DNA of 64,000 nucleotides from Flavobacterium ranwuense (lineage in GTDB: Bacteria > Bacteroidota > Bacteroidia > Flavobacteriales > Flavobacteriaceae). The stretch is taken from assembly GCF_004349315.1 (NCBI RefSeq), contig NZ_SMLH01000011.1:85612-149611 (forward strand). The letters run 5' to 3'. The notes under the pieces were generated by a model that worked only from the letters and a program-made list of their open reading frames with translations, did not search any database and was not told where the DNA came from. The position numbers and the translations under genes were made by a program. Each line of letters begins with the position of its first letter. Positions within the stretch are counted from its first letter, which is position 1. This document shows, in pieces, positions 8,432-15,875 of this stretch.

Positions 8432-9397
8432 TTACTTTTTAAAACAATCAATAATTTGATACGCCACTCTTAACGCTTCAGTTGCTTGTTCCAATGTTAC
8501 AACAGGTTCTGTATCATTGATTATAGCATCTGCAAATGATTCCAGTTCATCAAGAATTGCGTTGTTTTGTTCTACATCTGGATTGGAGAAGTAGATTTGT
8601 TTTTTTACGCCTTCAGCATTTTGTAAAATCATATCAAAATCACCGGGAACTTCCGGAGCATCTTTCATTTTTACCACTTCACATTTCTTTTCTAAGAAAT
8701 CAACTGAGATATAAGCATCTTTTTGGAAAAAACGAGATTTACGCATGTTTTTCATCGAAATTCTGCTCGCAGTTAAATTGGCAACACAACCATTTTCGAA
8801 TTCTATCCTGGCATTGGCAATATCCGGCGTATCACTGATAACCGAAACACCACTGGCATTTATATTTTTCACTTTTGATTTTACAACGCTCAAAATAGCA
8901 TCAATATCATGGATCATCAAATCTAAAACTACGGGAACATCGGTTCCACGAGGATTGAATTCAGCAAGACGATGGGTTTCAATAAACATAGGATTTTCAA
9001 TCATATTCTTGGTAGCGATAAATGCTGGATTGAAACGCTCCACATGACCTACTTGACCTTTGACATTATATGCTGCCGCCAAAGCGATAATTTCTTCGGC
9101 TTCTTCCACCGTATTTGAAATGGGTTTTTCAATAAAAACGTGCTTGCCGGATTTAATGGCTACTTTGGCACATTTGTAGTGAGAAAGAGTTGGTGTTACA
9201 ATGTCAATTACATCAACTGCATGAATAAGAGTGGCAATTGTGCTAAAATGTTTATAGCCGAATTCTTTAGAAACCTTTTCGGCATTCTCTTGATTTGGGT
9301 CATAAAAACCGACTAATTCATATTTATCAGATTGTTGTAATAAACGCAAATGTATTTTTCCTAGATGACCAGCACCTAATACTCCAATTTTCAGCAT
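8432..9397 (-). CDS. Gfo/Idh/MocA family oxidoreductase
   Basis: NAD(P)-dependent sugar or inositol-type oxidoreductase of 321 residues. The N-terminal Rossmann fold starts IGVLGAGHLGKIHL; the family signature is HVFIEKPISNTVEEAEEI, with Lys in EKP, and GHVERFNPA and LDLMIHDIDAIL (HD motif) in the catalytic half. Substrate cannot be assigned. Relatives of this type sit in many Flavobacteriaceae next to acyl-CoA dehydrogenase genes, but no sugar locus surrounds it here. Confidence 0.88.
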   Translation of the reverse strand: MLKIGVLGAGHLGKIHLRLLQQSDKYELVGFYDPNQENAEKVSKEFGYKHFSTIATLIHAVDVIDIVTPTLSHYKCAKVAIKSGKHVFIEKPISNTVEEAEEIIALAAAYNVKGQVGHVERFNPAFIATKNMIENPMFIETHRLAEFNPRGTDVPVVLDLMIHDIDAILSVVKSKVKNINASGVSVISDTPDIANARIEFENGCVANLTASRISMKNMRKSRFFQKDAYISVDFLEKKCEVVKMKDAPEVPGDFDMILQNAEGVKKQIYFSNPDVEQNNAILDELESFADAIINDTEPVVTLEQATEALRVAYQIIDCFKK

Positions 9398-9492
9398 AAC
9401 GATGTAATTTTTACAAAAATAGCAATAAAATGATTAATCTATTATTGATATGGGACAATTATTTAGTTAATTTAAAATTTAAAATCCAACAT

Positions 9493-9521
9493 TTGAATTC
9501 AGAAATTCTTTTCTATTTTTA
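9493..9521 (+). promoter_or_regulatory. Bacteroidota-type promoter for pcm
   Basis: TTG (9493-9495), an 18-base spacer and TATTTTTA (9514-9521), one mismatch from the TAnnTTTG -7 box. Transcription would begin near 9527, about 15 bases before the TTG start codon of pcm. Confidence 0.5.
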
Positions 9522-9541
9522 CCAAAATAAAATATTAAATT

Positions 9542-10183
9542 TTGAAAGACACAGCCAAGCATCAAGGACTTCGGAATCAATTAATAAGCGTTTTAGAGCA
9601 AAAAGGGATTACTGATAAAAGTGTTTTGGATGCGATAAAAAAGATTCCAAGACATTTATTTTTAAATTCCAGTTTTGAAGATTATGCTTATCAAGATAAA
9701 GCATTTCCTATTGGTGCTGGTCAAACGATATCGCAACCATATACAGTAGCTTTTCAATCTCAATTATTAGAAGTAAAAAAAGAGCATAAAATTTTAGAAA
9801 TAGGAACAGGTTCTGGATATCAAACAGCTGTTTTATGTTTGTTAGGAGCCAAAGTATTTAGCGTTGAAAGACAAAAAGAATTGTTTAAGCAAACTTCTGT
9901 TTTATTTCCAAAATTGAATATTCGCCCCAAACATCTTTCTTTTGGAGATGGTTATAAAGGGTTGCCAAGTTATGCCCCTTTTGATAGTATTATCGTAACT
10001 GCAGGTGCTCCATTTATACCTCAGCCTTTGATGGCACAGCTAAAAATAGGAGGAAGGCTAGTTATTCCGTTAGGGGAAGAGGTACAAATTATGACTTTGT
10101 TAATTCGAAAAAATGAAACACAATTCGAGAAACATGAGTTTGGTGAATTTAGATTCGTTCCTTTATTAGAAGATAAAAATTAA
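9542..10183 (+). CDS. pcm: Protein-L-isoaspartate O-methyltransferase
   Basis: SAM-dependent repair methyltransferase of 213 residues for isoaspartyl residues in damaged proteins. Motifs: PRHLF, AFPIGAGQTISQPYTVA, the SAM-binding ILEIGTGSGYQTAVL, FGDGYKGL, FDSIIVTAGAP and LKIGGRLVIPLGE. The start is a TTG codon giving the typical KDTAKHQGLRN N-terminus; no ATG occurs before well inside the conserved domain, and a promoter-like box ends 20 bases upstream. Convergent with the Fic gene across a shared terminator. Confidence 0.92.
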   Translation: MKDTAKHQGLRNQLISVLEQKGITDKSVLDAIKKIPRHLFLNSSFEDYAYQDKAFPIGAGQTISQPYTVAFQSQLLEVKKEHKILEIGTGSGYQTAVLCLLGAKVFSVERQKELFKQTSVLFPKLNIRPKHLSFGDGYKGLPSYAPFDSIIVTAGAPFIPQPLMAQLKIGGRLVIPLGEEVQIMTLLIRKNETQFEKHEFGEFRFVPLLEDKN

Positions 10184-10187
10184 ATAA

Positions 10188-10214
10188 AAACCCGCTAATC
10201 AGCGGGTTTCTTAT
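10188..10214. terminator. Bidirectional terminator between pcm and the Fic gene
   Basis: Stem ACCCGCT with AGCGGGT around an AATC loop, with A-run on one side and T-rich tail on the other, between the stops of two convergent genes. Confidence 0.85.
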
Positions 10215-11260
10215 TGACCAATAATATTTAAATACCGTTCTAAACTTTCTTTTTCTATTTGAGCAATAAACAATAAAAAATCTTCTTTATTGTTTTTTGT
10301 TTGAGCCGTTTCCAGTGCTTGGTAATATTGCATTCGACTGTTATAATCGCCTTTTATATTGGCGATAATATAACCATGTTGTAATAAAATTAAGTTCATA
10401 ACTAAACGCGATGTTCTACCATTCCCATCAATAAATGGATGGATGGTGACTAAACGCTCGTGTATTTCACCCGCCAAAACTATAGGATGAAGACTTGATT
10501 TATTGGTTTCATACCAAATAAAAAAAGCTTCCATTTCTTTGGCAACCAGAAACGGTTGTGGTGGCATATGGCTGCTCCCTTGAATCATCACCTGCACTTT
10601 CCTGTAGCGACCCGCATCTTCAGGATGAATCCCTCTCAAAATAAGATTATGGATAGACAGTACTTCGCGTTCATTTATAGAAGTATTTCTTTGCATTAAA
10701 TCTTTTATGTATGCAATCGCTTCTTGATGATTAATCACCTCAAGATGTTCTCGCATACTTTTTCCAGAAATAGTTAAACCTTCATTGATAACTAAATCAG
10801 TTTCGCGTAACGTCATGGTATTTCCTTCAATTCGGTTACTTTCAAAAGTATATTCTAATTCGAGTGCCTGAGCAATACGATAACTGTCAAACTGACGAAA
10901 ACTATCCAGTTTTGTTTTTAATGTATCTATTTCATCTAAAATTTTCTGAAGTGTAGTAGATAATTTTTTCTTTGAAGGTTTGCTTTGGTATCTAATTTCT
11001 TCTTCTGCAACCAGTAATGCTTTTAGCGCAAATTCATCTTCGCCAATTTCATAAAGAATTTTCTCTTTAAGCCAAATTACCATTATTGTTTCTAAATCTA
11101 TTTCCAGTAAAGAAGCTAACTTTATAACTTGTTCTCTGGTGGGTTTTCTGCCTCCACTTTCAAATTTACTTATTAAAGCTTGATCAATTCCTAAAAGCTG
11201 AGCCACTTCTCTAGTTTTGAGTCCTTTTTGTTCTCTTGCGTTTTTGAGTAGTGTTTTCAT
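10211..11260 (-). CDS. Fic-family protein AMP-transferase with N-terminal XRE-type HTH
   Basis: Protein of 349 residues. Residues 1-60 form a Cro/C1-type helix-turn-helix (NAREQKGLKTREVAQLLGID, then SKFESGGRKPTREQV). The Fic domain follows, with the core HPFIDGNGRTSR at about 274-285, matching HPFx[D/E]GNGR and therefore probably active in AMPylation. An inhibitory helix of the [S/T]xxxE[G/N] type is seen in SNRIEGN before the Fic core (class II autoinhibition, family knowledge). No separate antitoxin gene is adjacent. A TTG-start extension to 11290 would overlap the -7 box, so I use the ATG at 11260. Confidence 0.92.
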   Translation of the reverse strand: MKTLLKNAREQKGLKTREVAQLLGIDQALISKFESGGRKPTREQVIKLASLLEIDLETIMVIWLKEKILYEIGEDEFALKALLVAEEEIRYQSKPSKKKLSTTLQKILDEIDTLKTKLDSFRQFDSYRIAQALELEYTFESNRIEGNTMTLRETDLVINEGLTISGKSMREHLEVINHQEAIAYIKDLMQRNTSINEREVLSIHNLILRGIHPEDAGRYRKVQVMIQGSSHMPPQPFLVAKEMEAFFIWYETNKSSLHPIVLAGEIHERLVTIHPFIDGNGRTSRLVMNLILLQHGYIIANIKGDYNSRMQYYQALETAQTKNNKEDFLLFIAQIEKESLERYLNIIGQ

Positions 11261-11287
11261 TTTTAAAAATGTTTTAAATTGTCTTGA

Positions 11288-11295
11288 CAAATTTA
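11288..11295 (-). promoter_or_regulatory. -7 box upstream of the Fic gene
   Basis: TAAATTTG on the minus strand matches TAnnTTTG and lies 27 bases before the chosen ATG. No TTG at -33 with normal spacing, so support is partial. Confidence 0.4.
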
Positions 11296-11340
11296 GTCAT
11301 TTTTTTAAGTAAAAAATAATTCATTCAATACTTTTTTAAT

Positions 11341-11793
11341 TTAAAATGATTTTTTGATTCTGTCTAAGTCACGTTTAGTGTCTTGTTCTTTAAGAGATTC
11401 ACGCTTGTCGTAGGTTTTTTTACCTTTACAAAGACCAATCTGTAGTTTAGCCATTCCTTTTTCATTGGTAAATAATTTCAAGGGAACTATGGTTAATCCT
11501 TTGGCTTGAACACTTTTTAGCAAACCTTTTAATTCTCTTTTATTCAAAAGTAATTTACGTTCGCTTCTGGCTTTATGATTGAATTGATTGCCAAAAGTAT
11601 ATTCTTCAATATAGGTATTTATTGCAAAAAGTTCGTTATTACTAAATTCACAAAAACTCTCTGTAATATTTGCTTTTCCTAATCGGATAGATTTGATTTC
11701 GGTTCCGGCTAAAACAATTCCAGCAGTGAAGGTCTCGATTATTTCATAGTCAAATCGAGCTCTTTTGTTTAATATATTTATTGTTTTTAGCAT
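11341..11793 (-). CDS. smpB: SsrA-binding protein SmpB
   Basis: Partner of tmRNA in trans-translation, rescuing stalled ribosomes; 150 residues, normal for the family. Motifs: NKRARFDYEIIETFTAGI, GTEIKSIRLGKANI, HKARSERKLLLNKRE, then KGKKTYDKRESLKEQDTKRD at the basic C-terminus. An upstream in-frame start at 11811 is rejected because it lies upstream of the -7 box; the ATG at 11793 is 6 bases after TACATTTG, so the message is probably leaderless. No ssrA gene is visible in this window. Confidence 0.96.
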   Translation of the reverse strand: MLKTINILNKRARFDYEIIETFTAGIVLAGTEIKSIRLGKANITESFCEFSNNELFAINTYIEEYTFGNQFNHKARSERKLLLNKRELKGLLKSVQAKGLTIVPLKLFTNEKGMAKLQIGLCKGKKTYDKRESLKEQDTKRDLDRIKKSF

Positions 11794-11799
11794 AGTTTG

Positions 11800-11829
11800 C
11801 AAATGTAGCAAAAATTAAAGGTTTAGCAA
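11800..11829 (-). promoter_or_regulatory. Promoter of smpB (leaderless transcript predicted)
   Basis: Minus strand: TTG (11829-11827), 19-base spacer, TACATTTG (11807-11800), the Bacteroidota consensus. The -7 box ends 6 bases before the smpB ATG, so transcription would begin at or next to the start codon. Confidence 0.65.
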
Positions 11830-11833
11830 TAAC

Positions 11834-12319
11834 TTATGGCAATTTCAGCAATTGGTGTGTAATCGAGTCTCCATTTATAGTTACAATATAAAGATTACCA
11901 AAAATAGTATCTTCAATATCCGCATAAATCTTTTGATTAATAATTTGATTTACAAAAATCGGTGTAGTATTGCTATGTCCAACAATCAAAACCTTTTTTT
12001 CTAAAGTTTCTTTTTTGAAAGATTCAATAGCTATATTTTTAGGGTTATACAGTTTAATTTGAATCTTCTTGGCTGTAGCTGTAGGACTTGCAGTTTGTAT
12101 TGTTCTTTTATAATCCGTTGAGTAGATTTCATCAAAACTAACTTCTGAGAATATTTTGTTCCAAAGATTAGCTCTTTCCAAACCGCTTTCCGATAAATCA
12201 GGATTTTGAGAATTATCTGTTTTTTCAGCGTGACGTATAAAATAATAAGTTGTTGTATTTTGTTGTCCAAAACTAACTTGCAAAGCAAAAAAAGCGATTA
12301 TAAGTATGAATTTTTTCAT
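11834..12319 (-). CDS. Secreted SixA-like histidine phosphatase
   Basis: Exported protein of 161 residues with an N-terminal signal peptide (MKKFILIIAFFALQVSFG, cleavage likely before QQNTT). The histidine-phosphatase motif is YYFIRHAEKTD, followed by LSESGLERANLW, YSTDYKRTIQTASP and the second catalytic His in VLIVGHSNTTP. It would act in the periplasm on an unknown phosphoester. Divergent from the VF530 gene, with a 49-base shared promoter region. Confidence 0.88.
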   Translation of the reverse strand: MKKFILIIAFFALQVSFGQQNTTTYYFIRHAEKTDNSQNPDLSESGLERANLWNKIFSEVSFDEIYSTDYKRTIQTASPTATAKKIQIKLYNPKNIAIESFKKETLEKKVLIVGHSNTTPIFVNQIINQKIYADIEDTIFGNLYIVTINGDSITHQLLKLP

Positions 12320-12356
12320 TTGAATAAATTTAAAAAATTATTATTTACTGATTTTA

Positions 12357-12364
12357 TATATTTG
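12357..12364 (+). promoter_or_regulatory. -7 box just before the VF530 gene
   Basis: TATATTTG ends 4 bases before the ATG at 12369, predicting a leaderless or nearly leaderless transcript. No convincing -33 TTG. Confidence 0.5.
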
Positions 12365-12368
12365 CAAA

Positions 12369-12599
12369 ATGGAAAACTCAAAATCAAAAGACCCGCTTCA
12401 CGGAATTACACTTCAAAGAATCGTTGAACAATTAGTTGATTATTATGGGTTCGATACTCTTGGAGAATTAGTAAAAATTAAATGTTTTACAGATAATCCA
12501 AGTATAAAATCCAGTTTAACTTTTTTACGAAAAACGGATTGGGCAAGAAAACAAGTGGAAGATTTGTATATAAAATCAGTAGCTAAATTACCCAAATAG
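12369..12599 (+). CDS. VF530 family DNA-binding protein (DUF2132)
   Basis: Small protein of 76 residues. The conserved pattern DPLHGITLQRIVEQLVDYYG, CFTDNPSIKSSLTFLRKT and WARKQVEDLYI identifies the VF530/DUF2132 family, whose prototype from Vibrio fischeri is described as DNA-binding. The biological role is not known. The gene stands alone, ending 4 bases before the stop of a convergent gene. Confidence 0.88.
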   Translation: MENSKSKDPLHGITLQRIVEQLVDYYGFDTLGELVKIKCFTDNPSIKSSLTFLRKTDWARKQVEDLYIKSVAKLPK

Positions 12600-12602
12600 G
12601 TT

Positions 12603-13154
12603 TTAGTTTAACTTATAAGAAACCATAACGCCACCTCTGTAAGGCAGCCATTCGCCGCTTTTGTTATATTTTTGAGCTTTCTCGTAACGTTCGCCAGTAG
12701 TTAAGTCATATCCTTTATAAAAACCTTGATGCCAACCGCCGCCTAAGAAACAATCCAACATAAATTTGTCATTGATTTTCACTTGATATCCAATAGTTGA
12801 ACCAATGAAATACCCAAACCCTTTTTCATATAAAGTAGTATTCAAATAATTCCATTTCTGGAAATTAAATATGCTCGCACCAATATGAGCACCTGCATAA
12901 AAACCATTGTATTTCTCTTTAAAATGATACCTATATTCAGGTGTGAAAGTATAAAATTCTCTAGGTTTACCATTTACTGATTCCCAAAAAGAAGCCAAAA
13001 CATCAAATTGTAAAGTTGATTTTTCTCCAATACTGGTTTCAATACCAACATTTGGAACTGTCAATAAAGTAGTCAAAGCATTTGCTTTTATATACGTTTG
13101 TGCTTGTAATAAAAAAGAGAAGAAAAGAAAAGAGGCAATAAATAATTTTTTCAT
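12603..13154 (-). CDS. DUF3575-type outer-membrane barrel protein
   Basis: Exported protein of 183 residues: signal peptide MKKLFIASFLFFSFLLQAQ, then a beta-rich body with NALTTLLTVPNVGIETSIG, FTPEYRYHF, GFYAGAHIG, and GYQVKINDKFMLDCFLGGGW, ending in an aromatic strand (VMVSYKL). This matches DUF3575 proteins, predicted outer-membrane barrels of Bacteroidota. Function unknown. An upstream TTG start at 13196 would add 14 residues before the signal peptide, so the ATG at 13154 is preferred. Confidence 0.8.
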   Translation of the reverse strand: MKKLFIASFLFFSFLLQAQTYIKANALTTLLTVPNVGIETSIGEKSTLQFDVLASFWESVNGKPREFYTFTPEYRYHFKEKYNGFYAGAHIGASIFNFQKWNYLNTTLYEKGFGYFIGSTIGYQVKINDKFMLDCFLGGGWHQGFYKGYDLTTGERYEKAQKYNKSGEWLPYRGGVMVSYKLN

Positions 13155-13179
13155 AAAGTATATTTTCTGTTGTTTTCCA

Positions 13180-13191
13180 GTCAATATTGAC
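13180..13191. promoter_or_regulatory. Perfect 12-base palindrome in the DUF3575 leader
   Basis: GTCAATATTGAC, a perfect palindrome between the -7 box (13204-13211) and the start codon (13154). Position fits an operator, but a chance AT-rich palindrome is possible. Confidence 0.35.
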
Positions 13192-13203
13192 CACAAACAG
13201 GCG

Positions 13204-13211
13204 CAAATATA
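13204..13211 (-). promoter_or_regulatory. -7 box for the DUF3575 gene
   Basis: TATATTTG on the minus strand, 49 bases before the chosen ATG; fits TAnnTTTG. The -33 element is not clear. Confidence 0.4.
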
Positions 13212-13300
13212 GAGATTAATGTTTGATTGCTTTTTATGTTTAAAGTTAATATTGTCAGTTTAAACGCATTTAACATTATAAAAGGAGACAAGAACAAAGA

Positions 13301-13849
13301 CTATTTGTTCAAAATGGAATAAATTACCGTATCCAAAAATCGCCCTTCAAAAAATTCATTTTCTTTTAAATGCGCTTCTTTAACAAAACCATTATTTTCT
13401 AAAACTTTTGCAGATCCATGATTCTCAGGATCTATGAATGCTTCAATGGAATGTAGTTTCATTATTTTAAAACCATACTTGACTGCTTCTTTTACCGCTT
13501 CAGAAATAATTCCTTTTCCGTGAAATTCAGGAAGTAACATATACCCAATCTCAGCTCGATAATGTTCTGGTTTTATTCTGTAATGACCAATTACTCCAAT
13601 TAGTTTTGGATCATTTTTCAATGTAATTGCCCAATTTATACCTTCATTAGTTTCTATTTTGGTATCTATCATTGCAATATGTTCCAAGGCATCTTCATCC
13701 GTTTTGACTAAAGGTCTTGGAATGTATTTCATCGTTTCCGGATTAGATCGCAAAGCTAAAATCTCTTTTATATCATTAGTATCCACTCTTCTTAAAAGCA
13801 AGCGTTCAGTTTCTAAATTTGGGAATGGACTGAAATTTATAGTTAACAT
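13301..13849 (-). CDS. GNAT N-acetyltransferase (RimJ/RimL-like)
   Basis: Protein of 182 residues with the GNAT fold: LETERLLLRRVD at the N-terminus, IGVIGHYRI, EIGYMLLPEFHGKGIISEAV (acetyl-CoA loop, HGKG variant of RGKG) and ENHGSAKVLENNGFV. This arrangement is typical of RimJ/RimL-type enzymes that acetylate N-terminal residues or small amines; the substrate cannot be read. It starts 2 bases after the stop of the hydrolase gene upstream, so the two are co-transcribed. Confidence 0.88.
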   Translation of the reverse strand: MLTINFSPFPNLETERLLLRRVDTNDIKEILALRSNPETMKYIPRPLVKTDEDALEHIAMIDTKIETNEGINWAITLKNDPKLIGVIGHYRIKPEHYRAEIGYMLLPEFHGKGIISEAVKEAVKYGFKIMKLHSIEAFIDPENHGSAKVLENNGFVKEAHLKENEFFEGRFLDTVIYSILNK

Positions 13850-13851
13850 TA

Positions 13852-14790
13852 TTAGTTTTTATTTAAAAATTCGACAACTTTTTTATTTATAATTTCGGAT
13901 TGATCAATAGATAAGAAATGCCCTGCGTCCCTGATAACTGCTGTTTCTACATTTGGAATTAATTTGTGTGCTTTCACGAATATTTTTTCACTATTCACGA
14001 TATCATGATCACCAACCAAAACCAGAACAGGAATTTTTAATGATCTTAAATCCTTGTCTGAAAACCGTACCATATTTAATAACCTGGGTTTACTATTCCC
14101 ATATTTATAAGCCAGATAAAGTTGTTCTTTAAAGATACTGTCAATTTTATCTGGATAGTATGAAAATGCATTAAAAAATTTCATTAAACTTTTTGGGCTT
14201 GGAAATAATTTAAGATTTAGTGCAGTGAGGACTTTCCATATGTTTTCGATGCCTCCAAAGGTTTGTGCAGGACTCAGTAAAACTATTTTCTTAATTTTAT
14301 TATCAGGTTGTACGGCTAAATAGGTGGCCATCCAGCCGCCTCTCGACACCCCAACCAAATTAATGTTTTTCATCTGAAAATGCTCAAAAATCTCATTATA
14401 GAAATCAGCAGTTTCTTTATTGCTCAATTTAATACAGTTTGTTACCGACTTTCCAGCTTCTAAAGGAAAGTCAATCCCGTAAACCCTGTATCTTTTGCTG
14501 AATTCTTTGATGTTAGGAAACCACATGGAGGAACTTGCATCAGTACCATGGAATAAAATCACAGGCTCGCCATTTTTTGGTCCGCTGATGATGATATGTG
14601 CCATACCGTAACTTGTCATCACATCTGTTTCTTCAAACGGAATGTCCCATAATTTCAATGTTTGATTATAAGATTTAATATACAGAGCTTTATCTTTTTT
14701 GGAAGGAAAGACATAATCTTCGGATACTTTATAACTGGAACAACCGGATGATAAAAGTATAAAGATTAACAGAAGTGGTAAATTACGCAT
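13852..14790 (-). CDS. Alpha/beta hydrolase lipoprotein
   Basis: Protein of 312 residues. The N-terminus is a lipoprotein signal, LLLIFILLSSGC, with lipobox Cys17. The alpha/beta hydrolase fold shows the oxyanion HGTDASSSMW, nucleophile Ser in NLVGVSRGGWM, acid in VLVLVGDHDIV and His in RDAGHFLS, so the catalytic triad is complete. It probably sits in the outer or inner membrane facing the periplasm; substrate unknown. First gene of a two-gene unit with the GNAT. Confidence 0.87.
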   Translation of the reverse strand: MRNLPLLLIFILLSSGCSSYKVSEDYVFPSKKDKALYIKSYNQTLKLWDIPFEETDVMTSYGMAHIIISGPKNGEPVILFHGTDASSSMWFPNIKEFSKRYRVYGIDFPLEAGKSVTNCIKLSNKETADFYNEIFEHFQMKNINLVGVSRGGWMATYLAVQPDNKIKKIVLLSPAQTFGGIENIWKVLTALNLKLFPSPKSLMKFFNAFSYYPDKIDSIFKEQLYLAYKYGNSKPRLLNMVRFSDKDLRSLKIPVLVLVGDHDIVNSEKIFVKAHKLIPNVETAVIRDAGHFLSIDQSEIINKKVVEFLNKN

Positions 14791-14826
14791 AGTTTTATTT
14801 AGTTACGAACTTCGGTTATATTTATT

Positions 14827-14834
14827 CAAATATA
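14827..14834 (-). promoter_or_regulatory. -7 box for the hydrolase-GNAT unit
   Basis: TATATTTG on the minus strand, 36 bases upstream of the hydrolase ATG. The -33 element is not convincing. Confidence 0.4.
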
Positions 14835-14845
14835 GAAAATAGTTT

Positions 14846-15703
14846 TCATAGGTTATAAATTTCAATGCTGAATTTTGCTTCAAAGTTTTCTCTGGAATTG
14901 AGGATCTGAATGCCTTCTTTCTCCAATAGATTTCCAGAATTCTCATTGGTATCCGAATAGCCAAACCAAGGTTCAATACAAAGAAATGGTGCATTCATTT
15001 TTGTCCAAATTCCTAAACTAGGAAAATTTTCAAAATTCACTTTTAAAATTGGATTTTCGTTTTCTAAAATCGTCAACGAATTCGATTGTAATGTTTTGAA
15101 AATCAAAGCGTCGTTTTCGAACAAATCATACGTTAGCGGAATCTGTTTATTATGAACTTCTAATTTTTTAGTTTTATTCGAAATTAAATCATCCTCCAAA
15201 AGATAATATTCTAAAAGTTCTTCTTTTTCGAAAGCAATAGAATAATTTTCGAATTGATTTGGTAAAGCAAAAGCGGGATGCGCTCCAATTGAAAATGGCA
15301 TTTCCGTTTTTCCTTTATTAATAACTTTATATTCAATAGATAAATTATTTCCGTCTAATGTGTAAATGATTTGCAATTCAAATTCAAAAGGATAGACTTT
15401 CAAAGTTTGATCAGAAGATTGTATGGAGAAAGTAGCACTGGTTTCTTTTCTATCGATTAATTCAAACTCCATGTCTCTGGCAAAACCGTGTCGCGATAAA
15501 TGATATTCCATTCCATTATGATGAAAGGAATTATTTTTTAATGTACCAACAATTGGAAACAAAATAGGAGAGTGCTTGCCCCAAAAATCAGGATTCCCTT
15601 CCCAAATGTATTCTCTATTCCGATTCGTTTTTAAGGAAATTAATTCAGCTCCAAGGTGCTTAATTTCAGCAGAAAGATTCGAGTTATTTATTATAGTTGT
15701 CAA
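14846..15703 (-). CDS. Aldose 1-epimerase family protein
   Basis: Mutarotase-like enzyme of 285 residues (LacX-type branch). Family marks: AEIKHLGAELISLK, LFPIVGTL, the conserved SRHGFARDMEFE, PFSIGAHPAFALP with the catalytic His, and CIEPWFGYSD with the catalytic Glu near the C-terminus. No signal peptide, so it acts in the cytoplasm on hexose anomers. It is a single gene divergent from the M1 peptidase. Confidence 0.9.
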   Translation of the reverse strand: MTTIINNSNLSAEIKHLGAELISLKTNRNREYIWEGNPDFWGKHSPILFPIVGTLKNNSFHHNGMEYHLSRHGFARDMEFELIDRKETSATFSIQSSDQTLKVYPFEFELQIIYTLDGNNLSIEYKVINKGKTEMPFSIGAHPAFALPNQFENYSIAFEKEELLEYYLLEDDLISNKTKKLEVHNKQIPLTYDLFENDALIFKTLQSNSLTILENENPILKVNFENFPSLGIWTKMNAPFLCIEPWFGYSDTNENSGNLLEKEGIQILNSRENFEAKFSIEIYNL

Positions 15704-15875
15704 AATTGTTCTTCGTTAATTTTAAAATTGATTTTTGTATGGTAAATATATTTTATAATTTTTAATTCTAATTAGGTTTAAGCTTGATTTTATTTATTTA
15801 AAATGGAATCTATTCTTTCTGAATAGTTTAAAATATTCTTTTTTTTCATTAATTTGTGATATAAATTTTAAGAAA

